64,000 nucleotides of DNA, taken from Streptomyces sp. A012304. Its GTDB lineage: Bacteria; Actinomycetota; Actinomycetes; Streptomycetales; Streptomycetaceae. The stretch covers positions 10,189 through 74,188 of the forward strand of contig NZ_BQUN01000134.1 in the NCBI RefSeq assembly GCF_026008495.1, written 5' to 3'. The stretch's first letter is position 1. Each line of letters begins with the position of its first letter. Positions 16,233 through 24,005 of this stretch are shown piece by piece. The notes under the pieces were generated by a model. It was not told the origin of the DNA and made no database searches. It was given only the letters and a program-made list of their open reading frames with translations. A program made the position numbers and the translations under genes.

Positions 16233-16306
16233 GGGCCTGTGGCGCAGTCCGGTAGCGCACCTCGTTCGCATCGAGGGGGCCAGGGGTTCAAATCCCCTCA
16301 GGTCCA
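16233..16306 (+). tRNA. tRNA-Ala (anticodon CGC)
   Basis: 74 bases, decoding GCG. The acceptor stem GGGCCTG pairs with CAGGTCC, including the G3-U70 wobble that identifies alanine tRNAs. The anticodon stem CCTCG/CGAGG closes the loop TTCGCAT, giving anticodon CGC at its centre. The D-stem is GCGC/GCGC and the T-arm GGGG-TTCAAAT-CCCC. The discriminator base is A at 16306. No CCA is encoded. It is a single tRNA with its own promoter and terminator. Confidence 0.95.
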
Positions 16307-16314
16307 CGCAGCAT

Positions 16315-16348
16315 AGAGCCTCCGTCGGCGAAAGCCGACGGAGGCTCT
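16315..16348 (+). terminator. Intrinsic terminator of tRNA-Ala
   Basis: A perfect 15-bp stem (AGAGCCTCCGTCGGC with its complement) closed by a GAAA tetraloop, just downstream of the tRNA. A short T-containing tail (GTCGTTTG) follows. It also faces the convergent ABC permease gene (stop 16406). Confidence 0.8.
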
Positions 16349-16405
16349 GTCGTTTGCCCGGTGAACGCCTGCCGCCCGGCCGCCGGTTCGCGCACCGGGC
16401 GTTGC

Positions 16406-18871
16406 TCAAGTGAGTCTCGCGGCGGGGCGGCGCAGCATGGTCGCCGTCGGCAGCAGCACGGAGACCACCGCGATCACCGCGCACGCCCCCGCGCTCCACC
16501 CGAGTTCCGGCCACGGCACCGCCATCACCACCGGCGCCCCGAGCAGCCCCAACGCGCCCGCCATCCCGGCCAGGTTGACGACGGTCACCGCCGACCCCAG
16601 TACCGCCCCCACGCCCACCGCCGTCAGCGCCTCCGCCACGGCGAGGCGCAGGACCTGGCCGCCGGTCGCGCCTGTCAGGCGGAGGGCCGTCAGCGCGCGG
16701 CGGCGTTCCGCGGCGGACATGAGGAGGGTGTTGGCGAGGGAGATGCCGGTGTAGACGAGGGCGATGCCGAGGACGAGGAAGACGCCCAGGCGGGTCGCGC
16801 GGTTGGTCTCCGGGTGGGCGGCCGCCACCCACTCCGCCTTTGTCATCACCCGCCCGTCCCCGGCGGCGGCCCGCCGCAGCCCCGCCCCGACCGCCTCCCG
16901 GTCGGCGCCCGCACGCACCCGTACGTCCACCCGGTCGGGGCGTGCCCCGCCCGCGTTGGCGGCGGTGACGTACGCGCCGTTGTCGCCGGTGCCGGTGGCC
17001 AGCACGGCCGCGACACGCAGGGTCCGTTCGGTGCCGTCGCCGAGCCAGACCCGGATCCGCTGCCCGACCCGCCGCCGGTCCCACTCCTCGTTCACGACGA
17101 TCGAGTCGTCGTCGAGGTCCGCGACCCGCCCGGACGTCACCGGCAGCCGGAGCGTCCCGGCGAGGGTGTCCGGGTCCACCGCCCGGGCCTCGGAGCGCAC
17201 CAGCGCCACACCGTCCTCCAGCGTGTACACGGCGGTCGCGGCGGAGGCCGAGACGACGGCAGCGCCCGGTACCCGCCGCAGCCGTTCCACCAGCTGAGGC
17301 CCCCACGCGGTCCCGCCCGCCGGCGTCACCACGAAGTCCGCCGTCGTCCGCTCCCGCAGCTCCGCCGCCTGTGCCGCGTTCAGCGTGGCCGTGGCGCCCA
17401 GCAGGGAACCCGCCAGGGCGACGGTGACCAGGACCGGGGCGGCGACGGCGGCGGTGCGCCGCAGCCCGGCCAGGGTGTGCGCCCGCACCAGCAGGCCCGT
17501 CGTCCCCGGCAGCCGGGGCAGCAGCGGCCGTACCAGGGCCGGCGCCAGCAGCGCCACCGCCGTGATCAGCAGCATCGGGCGGCTGATGTACGTCTTGCGG
17601 TGCAGCAGGTCCGCCGGATCGGCCACCAGCGCGTACGTCAGGGTCGCGGCGGCCGCCGCCAGCAGCAGCGCCCCGCACACCCGACGGCCCCACGGCAGCG
17701 CGCGCCCGTCCACCGACGCCTCGCGCAGCGCCCGCGTCGGCGCGGTCCGCCCGGCCCGCCAGGACGCGACGGCCGCGCCGCTCAGCGCCACCGACAGACC
17801 CGTCCAGAAGGCCACGTGGTACGGCCACGACTCCGGGCCTGCGCCGATCTCGTACCAGGCCGGCGCCAGACCGCCGTCCACCACCACCTCGCCCAGCCAC
17901 GGCGCCGCGTACGCCCCGAGCGCGCAGCCCGCCGCCGAGGCGAGCACGCCCACCAGCAGCGCCTCCCCGAGGACCGTCCGCCGCACCTGCCCCGGTGTCG
18001 CGCCCGCCGTGCGCAGCAGGCCGAACTCGCGGCGCCGGCGCTCCACCGCGAAGGCGAACGTGGACGCCACGACGAACACCGACACGAACGCCGTCACACC
18101 ACCGGCCGTGCCGAACAGGGCGTTCACCGCGGTGAGGGCCTCGGCGTCCCGCCCGGGGTCCGCGTCGGCCAGCCGACGATCGTCCCCGGTGAGGACCCGC
18201 GCGCCGGAACCCGCCCCGGCCCCCGCGACGGACCCCGTCCCGGAATCGATGCGGGTGCCCGCCACGACCGCCCGCACGGCGGTCGGGTCCGCCTCCACGA
18301 CCAGCTGGAGGGTCTCGGCCGCCCGTCGGGCCGCCTCCGCGTCGGTGTGGAAGACCGCGTGCTCGAAGCCCAGGTCGCGCACGGTCCCGACCACCCGCTC
18401 CCCGGTGCTCAGCCGTTCGCCGACGGCCGCCCAGTCGCCCGTGGTGACCACCTCCCCGTCCGCCCGGGGCGCGCGGCCCGCGGTCAGCTCGTACGGGGCG
18501 AAACGCGCCGTCGACCAGGGGTGCCCGACCAGCCCGCCCGGGGCGCCCGTCACCTTCATCGGGAACGTGCGGTCCTCGGTGACCGGGCCCAGCGCCCGCA
18601 GCGCGGCCACCGTCGCCGCCGGCACCGCACGCGGCCGGGCCAGGTCCGCCGTCCGTACTCCGGTCGGCGTGTCGACCCGCAGGGCGCTCTGTCCCTGCAC
18701 CACGACCGGCGCCACCGCGAACCGCTCCGGAGCGCGCTCCGGAGCGCGCTGGGAAGCGGCGAGCGCCTGCCCCATCACGGCGAGCAGCCCCACCCCCAGC
18801 GCGAGGGCGACGAAACTCCCGACGAACGCCGCCCACCGGGCCCGCAGCGTCCGCAGCGCGACACTCAGCAC
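16406..18871 (-). CDS. ABC transporter permease (FtsX-like, MacB type)
   Basis: 821 aa. It has the layout of large FtsX-like permeases: an N-terminal helix (WAAFVGSFVALALGVGLLAV), a large extracellular MacB_PCD region, a block of helices near residue 270 with RRRREFGLLRTAGATPGQVRR, and a second FtsX half with RRALTALRLTGATGGQVLRL at the C-terminus. Such pairs export drugs, peptides or lipids. The GTG start at 18871 overlaps the ATPase stop codon (7-bp overlap), so the pair is translationally coupled. Confidence 0.92.
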   Translation of the reverse strand: MLSVALRTLRARWAAFVGSFVALALGVGLLAVMGQALAASQRAPERAPERFAVAPVVVQGQSALRVDTPTGVRTADLARPRAVPAATVAALRALGPVTEDRTFPMKVTGAPGGLVGHPWSTARFAPYELTAGRAPRADGEVVTTGDWAAVGERLSTGERVVGTVRDLGFEHAVFHTDAEAARRAAETLQLVVEADPTAVRAVVAGTRIDSGTGSVAGAGAGSGARVLTGDDRRLADADPGRDAEALTAVNALFGTAGGVTAFVSVFVVASTFAFAVERRRREFGLLRTAGATPGQVRRTVLGEALLVGVLASAAGCALGAYAAPWLGEVVVDGGLAPAWYEIGAGPESWPYHVAFWTGLSVALSGAAVASWRAGRTAPTRALREASVDGRALPWGRRVCGALLLAAAAATLTYALVADPADLLHRKTYISRPMLLITAVALLAPALVRPLLPRLPGTTGLLVRAHTLAGLRRTAAVAAPVLVTVALAGSLLGATATLNAAQAAELRERTTADFVVTPAGGTAWGPQLVERLRRVPGAAVVSASAATAVYTLEDGVALVRSEARAVDPDTLAGTLRLPVTSGRVADLDDDSIVVNEEWDRRRVGQRIRVWLGDGTERTLRVAAVLATGTGDNGAYVTAANAGGARPDRVDVRVRAGADREAVGAGLRRAAAGDGRVMTKAEWVAAAHPETNRATRLGVFLVLGIALVYTGISLANTLLMSAAERRRALTALRLTGATGGQVLRLAVAEALTAVGVGAVLGSAVTVVNLAGMAGALGLLGAPVVMAVPWPELGWSAGACAVIAVVSVLLPTATMLRRPAARLT

Positions 18872-19638
18872 CGCACACCCCCCGTCGTCGGCGCGCCGCC
18901 CTTCAGCGACCCGCTCTCCAGGCCGGCCATCCGCGCCGCGACCGTCTGCGCGTCCGCACCGGCGAGTTCGCCGTGCACGCGGCCGTCGACCAGGAACACC
19001 ACCCGGTCCGCGTACGAGGCGGCCACCGGGTCGTGGGTGACCATCACCACCGTCTGGCCCTCGTCGTCGACCATGGCGCGCAGCAGCGTCAGCACCTCCC
19101 GGGCGGTCGTCGAGTCCAGCGCGCCGGTCGGCTCGTCCCCGAACAGCACCTCCGGGCGGGTGATCAACGCGCGGGCCAGCGCGACGCGTTGCTGCTGCCC
19201 GCCGGACAGCTCACCGGGCCGGTGCCCGCCCCGCTCGGCCAGCCCCACCTGCCGCAGCACCTCCCGCACCCGCGCCCTCGCCGGGCGGCGGCCGGCCAGC
19301 CGCAGCGGCAGGGCGACGTTCTGCTCGGCGGTCAGCGCCGGCAGGAGGTTGAACGCCTGGAACACGAACCCGATCCGCTCGCGGCGCAGCAGTGTCAGCC
19401 GCCGCTCGCTCAGCCCGGTCAGTTCCGTCACGCCGAGCCGCACCGACCCCGCGTCGGGGCGGTCCAGCCCGGCGGCGCACTGCAACAGCGTCGACTTGCC
19501 CGACCCGGACGGCCCCATCACGGCGGTGAGGGAGCCTCGCGGGAAGGCGAGGGAGACGTCGTCGAGCGCGGTCACCAGCGCGCCCTTCGTCCCGTATCTC
19601 CGCCGTACGGCGGTCAGTCGGACGGCGTGGTCGGTCAT
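18865..19638 (-). CDS. ABC transporter ATP-binding protein
   Basis: 257 aa. Walker A is GPSGSGKST, the signature LSGGQQQR, and Walker B VLFGDEPTGALD, with a His switch in VMVTHDPV. It powers the FtsX-like permease encoded directly downstream. The family (MacB/LolD type) handles antimicrobial peptides and lipoproteins. Start ATG at 19636-19638 is preceded by AGGTGGAG; an upstream ATG would add 29 residues that do not match the family. A two-component system lies divergently upstream, a common arrangement for regulating such transporters. Confidence 0.94.
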   Translation of the reverse strand: MTDHAVRLTAVRRRYGTKGALVTALDDVSLAFPRGSLTAVMGPSGSGKSTLLQCAAGLDRPDAGSVRLGVTELTGLSERRLTLLRRERIGFVFQAFNLLPALTAEQNVALPLRLAGRRPARARVREVLRQVGLAERGGHRPGELSGGQQQRVALARALITRPEVLFGDEPTGALDSTTAREVLTLLRAMVDDEGQTVVMVTHDPVAASYADRVVFLVDGRVHGELAGADAQTVAARMAGLESGSLKGGAPTTGGVRC

Positions 19639-19805
19639 CTCCACCTGTGCTCCCGCTCGTTCGTTTGTCGGTGCCTCCACGAAACCGCCGGACGGCCCCT
19701 CAGGTCGTTGGGGCGGGAACGACACTTGGGGTAGGGCCAGGCATACCCCCGGGTCTCGCCCTGAACGGATGGCCCGGCCGAGGCCCTCCTCCTACCGTGA
19801 TCCGC

Positions 19806-21164
19806 ATGCGTCCCCGACCCCACACCGTGTGGCAGGCCCTCGCCCGCCCCGGATACCTGCTGTCCCCGTGGCCCTGGCGGTCCGCCGCCTATCTGCTGAC
19901 GGGCGCGGCCACGGGTGCCGTCGTCCTGGTCGTGCTGGTGGTGACGGCGGCGGTGGGCGGCGTCCTCGCGATCGTGCTCGTCGGACTGCCGCTGCTCGCG
20001 GTCCTCGCCCTGGCGGGGCTGCCCGTGGCCGCGCTGGAGCGGCGTCGGCTGCGGCTGGTCGACGCGGCCGAGGCACCCGACCCGCACGCCGATCCGCCCG
20101 AGCCCGGCCTGCGCGGCTGGCTCACCACCCGCCTGCGCGAACGCGCCACCTGGCGGGAGCTCGGGCACACCCTGCTGGTCGCGGGCCTGCTCTGGCCCGC
20201 CGAGGCGTTGCTGCTCACCGTCGCGCTCGGCGCGCCGCTGTCCGTCGTCGCGACGCCGCTGCTGCTGGCGACGGTCGGGGCGGGCCGGGAGACGAAGGTG
20301 CTGAAGCTGTGGACGGTCACCGACGGGCCGACCGCGCTGGCCGCCGCCGCGCTCGGTGTGCTGCTGCTGGCCGTCGGCGCCTACGCCCTCGGGGCCGCGG
20401 CCGGTGCGCGGGCCGCCCTGACCCGGCTGCTGGTCGCCCCGCGCGAGGCCGGTCTCGACGCCCGCGTCGTCGAACTGACCCGCTCCCGCGCCCGGCTCGT
20501 CGACGCCTTCGAGGCCGAACGCCGCCGGATCGAACGCGACCTGCACGACGGCGCCCAGCAGCGTCTCGTCGCCCTCACCATGACCCTCGGCCTGGCCCGC
20601 CTCGACGCCCCGCCCGGCGGCGCCCTGGCCGAGCAGCTCGCCAAGGCGCACGAGCAGGCCGGCGCGGCCCTGACCGAGCTGCGCGAGCTGATCCACGGCA
20701 TCCACCCCAAGGTCCTCGCGGACTACGGTCTTCAGGCCGCCGTCGCCGACGCCGCCGACCGCTCGCCCGTCCCCGTGGACGTCGACGTGCGCCTCCCGCA
20801 CCGGCTGCCGCAGTCGGTGGAGGCCGCCGCGTACTTCGTGGTCAGCGAGGCGCTGGCCAACGTGGCCCGGCACAGCGGTGCGAGCCGGGCCCGGGTGCGC
20901 GGGGAGCACCGTGGCGGGCGGCTGGTGCTGGAGACGTGGGACGACGGCCGGGGCGGCGCCGACACCACCCGGGGAACCGGTCTGACCGGACTCGCGGACC
21001 GGGTGTCGGTGCTGGATGGAACACTGTCGCTGACCAGCCCGCCGGGCGGACCGACCCTGCTGCGTGTGGAGATCCCTTGCGAGCCGAGCCAGAAGCCGGG
21101 CCAGAAGCCGGGCCGCGAGCCGAGCCAGGAGCCGAGCCAGTTGACGGACACGGCCTGCGCGTAG
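19806..21164 (+). CDS. Sensor histidine kinase (HisKA_3, NarL-type partner)
   Basis: About 452 aa. The N-terminal half has four membrane segments; the phosphoacceptor helix ERRRIERDLHDGAQQRLVAL places His247, and an HATPase with a shortened but recognisable ATP lid (WDDGRGG then GTGLTGLADRV) follows. It would phosphorylate the response regulator encoded downstream. The ATG at 19806 is chosen, nine bases after a possible GTG at 19797. The C-terminal tail is five imperfect 12-base repeats encoding a Pro/Ser/Gln/Lys/Gly/Glu-rich stretch (21081-21140), which is variable sequence. The divergent ABC pair is the probable target. Confidence 0.9.
   Translation: MRPRPHTVWQALARPGYLLSPWPWRSAAYLLTGAATGAVVLVVLVVTAAVGGVLAIVLVGLPLLAVLALAGLPVAALERRRLRLVDAAEAPDPHADPPEPGLRGWLTTRLRERATWRELGHTLLVAGLLWPAEALLLTVALGAPLSVVATPLLLATVGAGRETKVLKLWTVTDGPTALAAAALGVLLLAVGAYALGAAAGARAALTRLLVAPREAGLDARVVELTRSRARLVDAFEAERRRIERDLHDGAQQRLVALTMTLGLARLDAPPGGALAEQLAKAHEQAGAALTELRELIHGIHPKVLADYGLQAAVADAADRSPVPVDVDVRLPHRLPQSVEAAAYFVVSEALANVARHSGASRARVRGEHRGGRLVLETWDDGRGGADTTRGTGLTGLADRVSVLDGTLSLTSPPGGPTLLRVEIPCEPSQKPGQKPGREPSQEPSQLTDTACA
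21081..21140 (+). repeat. Five tandem 12-bp repeats at the end of the kinase gene
   Basis: Units GAGCCGAGCCAG and AAGCCGGGCCAG alternate with small changes over exactly 60 bases, encoding EPSQ/KPGQ-like tetrapeptides at the kinase C-terminus. Such repeats can expand or shrink without a frame shift. The response regulator start lies just downstream (21155). Confidence 0.7.
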
Positions 21165-21796
21165 TCCTCGCCGAGGACAGCGTCCTGCTGCGCGACGGCC
21201 TCACCGCGCTGCTGACCCGCTTCGGGCACGAGGTCGTCGCGGCGGTGGGCGACGCGGGGGCCCTGCTCGCGGCCGCCGCCGAGCACACCCCCGACATCGT
21301 CGTCACCGACGTCCGGATGCCGCCCGCCTTCCAGGACGAGGGCCTGCACGCCGCGGTCCGGCTGCGCGCCGAACGCCCCGGCCTGCCGGTCCTCGTCCTC
21401 AGCCAGTACGTCCAGCGCGCCTACGCCGCCGAACTCCTCGACTCCGGCGACGGCACCGGCGTCGGCTACCTCCTGAAGGACCGCGTCGGCCAGGTGGAGG
21501 AGTTCGTGGACGCCCTGCGCGAGGTGGCCGCGGGCGGCACGGTCGTCGACCCGGAGGTGGTACGGCAGTTGCTGCGCCGCCGCCGTGATCCGCTCACCCG
21601 GCTCACCCCACGCGAACGGGAGGTGCTGGCGCTGGTGGCGGAGGGCAGGTCCAACGGCTCGATCGCCCGGCAGCTGGTCGTCTCGGAGGCGGCCGTCGGC
21701 AAGCACATCGGCAGCATCCTCACCAAGCTGGACCTGCCCCCGGCGCACGACACCCACCGCAGGGTCCTGGCGGTCCTGGCCTACCTCAGGAGCTAG
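21155..21796 (+). CDS. Response regulator, NarL/LuxR family
   Basis: 213 aa. The receiver domain shows the acidic pocket (VVLAEDSVLL) and phosphoacceptor Asp52 in DIVVTDVRMPP, and the conserved Lys of YLLKDRV. The C-terminal helix-turn-helix reads LTPREREVLALVAEGRSNGSIARQLVVSEAAV. It pairs with the histidine kinase just upstream. The start appears to be CTG at 21155-21157, overlapping the kinase stop (21164); no ATG, GTG or TTG exists before the receiver motif in this frame. The codon is uncommon but the overlap suggests coupling. Confidence 0.85.
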   Translation: MRVVLAEDSVLLRDGLTALLTRFGHEVVAAVGDAGALLAAAAEHTPDIVVTDVRMPPAFQDEGLHAAVRLRAERPGLPVLVLSQYVQRAYAAELLDSGDGTGVGYLLKDRVGQVEEFVDALREVAAGGTVVDPEVVRQLLRRRRDPLTRLTPREREVLALVAEGRSNGSIARQLVVSEAAVGKHIGSILTKLDLPPAHDTHRRVLAVLAYLRS

Positions 21797-21803
21797 CAGG
21801 GCC

Positions 21804-22295
21804 TCAGGCGCCCGGGGAGGTCAGGGGCTTGGCGTAGCAGCGGCTGGACTCGTACTCGCGGTAGTAGCCGAACTTGACGCACGGCTCGTAGCCGCTGGAG
21901 GTGTACAGGGCGATGGCCTCCGGCTGCTCGGTGCCGGTCTCCAGGACCATCCGCAGGCGGCCGGCCGCCCGCGCGTCCTCCTCCAGCTCGGCCAGGATCC
22001 GCCGGGCCAGCCCCCGCCCCCGCATCTCGCGGATCACGAACATCCGCTTCAGCTCGGCGTCGCCGTCCTGGTTGCCCTCGCCGTTCTCGTCCTGGCTGCG
22101 CCAGCCGCCGGTCGCGACGGGCCGGTCCTGCTCGTCGTACGCGATGAGATACACGCCACGCGGCGGCTGGAAGTCGGCGGGTTCCAGGACGGTGGCGTCC
22201 CCGCCGTCGCCGTAGCGCTCGTGGTACTCGGCCTGGACCTCGTCGTTCAGCTTGACGGCGTCGGGGTGGTCGAAGGACACGCGGCGTATACGCAT
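21804..22295 (-). CDS. GNAT family N-acetyltransferase
   Basis: 163 aa. The acetyl-CoA-binding loop is MRGRGLARRILAELEEDARA, with the preceding beta strand LKRMFVIREM and a conserved C-terminal segment YREYESSRCYAKPL. The substrate is unknown. The ATG at 22293-22295 gives a compact GNAT; no strong ribosome site was seen. It faces convergently the response regulator gene, with eight bases between the stops, and is divergent from xthA. Confidence 0.9.
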   Translation of the reverse strand: MRIRRVSFDHPDAVKLNDEVQAEYHERYGDGGDATVLEPADFQPPRGVYLIAYDEQDRPVATGGWRSQDENGEGNQDGDAELKRMFVIREMRGRGLARRILAELEEDARAAGRLRMVLETGTEQPEAIALYTSSGYEPCVKFGYYREYESSRCYAKPLTSPGA

Positions 22296-22373
22296 GCTGG
22301 TCAAGGTACATCCATACGTCTCGGTGGTCGGTCGATTTCTGGACGGAGTCCAGTGTGCGGGTATGGTGCCCCG

Positions 22374-23177
22374 GTGCTGACCGTGACCTCCGTGAACGTG
22401 AATGGGTTGCGCGCCGCCGCGAAGAAGGGCTTCGTGGAGTGGCTCGCCGACACCTCCGCCGATGTGCTGTGCCTCCAGGAGGTGCGCGCCGAGCCGCAGC
22501 AGCTGCCCGAGGAGGTCCGCGCCCCCGAGGGGTGGCACGTCACCCACGCCCCCGCCGCGGCGAAGGGCCGCGCGGGTGTCTCGCTCTACAGCCGCCGTGA
22601 ACCGGACGCCGTCCGGATCGGCTTCGGCTCGGCCGAGTTCGACGCGTCCGGCCGGTACGTCGAGGCCGACCTGCCCGGTGTCACGGTCGCCTCCCTCTAC
22701 CTGCCCTCCGGCGAGGTCGGCACCGAGCGCCAGGACGAGAAGGTCCGCTTCATGTCCGAGTTCCTCGCCCACCTCAAGGAGCTGCGGGAACGCGCCGCCG
22801 CCGACGGCCGCGAGGTCCTCGTCGTCGGTGACTGGAACATCGCCCACCAGCAGGCCGACCTGAAGAACTGGCGGGCGAACCAGAAGAGCTCCGGCTTCCT
22901 GCCGGAGGAGCGGGAGTGGCTGACCCAGGTGTTCGCGCCGGAGGCCGGCGGCTACGTCGACGTGGTCCGCGCCCTGCACCCGGACATGACCGGCCCCTAC
23001 ACCTGGTGGTCGTACCGGGGGCGGGCCTTCGACAACGACACGGGGTGGCGGATCGACCTGCACGTCTCGACGCCCGGCCTCGCGGCCAAGGCCGTCAAGG
23101 GGTACGTCGAGCGCGCCGCCACCCACGCCGAACGCTGGTCGGACCACGCGCCGGTGACGGTCGTCTACGACCTCTAG
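22374..23177 (+). CDS. xthA: Exodeoxyribonuclease III (AP endonuclease)
   Basis: 267 aa, the usual length. It cleaves abasic sites and degrades DNA 3' ends in base excision repair. Metal and catalytic motifs visible are NVNGLRAAAKKGF, CLQEVRA, VGDWNIAH, WWSYRGRAFDNDTGWRID and the C-terminal SDHAP. The GTG at 22374-22376 is in frame with the N-terminal VTSVNVNG strand. It is divergent from the GNAT gene with a 78-base gap. Confidence 0.95.
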   Translation: MLTVTSVNVNGLRAAAKKGFVEWLADTSADVLCLQEVRAEPQQLPEEVRAPEGWHVTHAPAAAKGRAGVSLYSRREPDAVRIGFGSAEFDASGRYVEADLPGVTVASLYLPSGEVGTERQDEKVRFMSEFLAHLKELRERAAADGREVLVVGDWNIAHQQADLKNWRANQKSSGFLPEEREWLTQVFAPEAGGYVDVVRALHPDMTGPYTWWSYRGRAFDNDTGWRIDLHVSTPGLAAKAVKGYVERAATHAERWSDHAPVTVVYDL

Positions 23178-23221
23178 GGCATCCGCAACCGGTAGGGCTA
23201 CCTCTACGGCCTGCGGGACCT

Positions 23222-23878
23222 CTACGGCCTCCGGTCGCTCCGCTCCCGCAGTCGCCGGTCCAGCGCGAGGGAGAGTTCCGCCTCCACCACGCTGCGGGCC
23301 AGGGGGCGCAGGCGGGGCAGGTCCGCCTGCTTGCCGTGGCGCAGGAGGACCTCGGTGAAGATCTCCGCGAGGGCGTCGGCGTGTTCGCGGACGCGGGCGC
23401 CGGCCGCCAGGACGTCCGCGAGCGGTATGCCCTCGCGGACCAGGGCGGCGGAGACGTCGAGCAGGCGCCGGCTGATGTGGACGATCTCGTCGCCGTCGGT
23501 GCCGAGGTAGCCGAGGTCCAGGGCGGCGGCGAGGTTCTCGGGGGTGACCTGGCCCTCGAAGCGGGCGGCGAGTTCCTCCGGGGTGAGCCGGACCGGCTCC
23601 TCCTCGGTGGGACCGCCGACGCCGAGCAGGTCGGCCACGTCCCGGCCGTGGTCGAGGGCGTCGGCGAGTTCGGCGATGCCGTTGAGGGTGTGGCCGCGTT
23701 CCAGCAGCGCCGCGATCGTGCGCAGGCGGGCCAGGTGATGGTCGTCGTACCAGGCGATACGGCCCTCGCGGCGGGGTGGCGCGAGCAGCTTGCGTTCCCG
23801 GTAGAAGCGCAGGGTGCGCACGGTGATGCCGGCCTCCCTGGCCAGCTCCTCCATTCGGTATTCCCGCTTGTCCGTCAC
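23222..23878 (-). CDS. MerR-family transcriptional regulator
   Basis: 218 aa. The winged helix-turn-helix is MEELAREAGITVRTLRFYRERKLL, followed by a MerR wing (GRIAWYDDHHLARLRTIAAL) and a long C-terminal effector region without the metal-binding Cys of metal-sensing MerR. The effector is unknown. It lies head to head with the monooxygenase-hydrolase-SDR genes and is the likely regulator. The chosen ATG at 23876-23878 adds seven residues before MEEL; MEEL itself is possible. Confidence 0.9.
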   Translation of the reverse strand: MTDKREYRMEELAREAGITVRTLRFYRERKLLAPPRREGRIAWYDDHHLARLRTIAALLERGHTLNGIAELADALDHGRDVADLLGVGGPTEEEPVRLTPEELAARFEGQVTPENLAAALDLGYLGTDGDEIVHISRRLLDVSAALVREGIPLADVLAAGARVREHADALAEIFTEVLLRHGKQADLPRLRPLARSVVEAELSLALDRRLRERSDRRP

Positions 23879-23948
23879 GCCGGAAGCCTATGTCGTACCC
23901 CCGGTAACTTCCTCCGTCCGGCCCCTACCCATCGGTACGAAGCTGCTC

Positions 23949-23979
23949 TACAGTCCCACTGCGCCAGTGTTCACTGGCG
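23949..23979 (+). promoter_or_regulatory. -10-like element and perfect 18-bp palindrome before the monooxygenase operon
   Basis: TACAGT (23949-23954) resembles a -10 box. Just downstream, CGCCAGTG-TT-CACTGGCG (23962-23979) is a near-perfect palindrome whose arms match completely around a two-base centre. It lies about 27 bases before the ATG, after AGGAGG. A matching -35 was not found, which is not unusual for regulator-dependent promoters. The palindrome could bind the MerR protein or another dimer. Confidence 0.5.
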
Positions 23980-24005
23980 GAGTCGCACGGGCAGGAGGTT
24001 GCGGG

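Noticed and set aside
16361..21796. Forward 1811-residue frame
   Set aside because: Most of it is the shadow of the reverse-strand ABC genes and of the kinase. Only the last 213 codons, the response regulator, are real.
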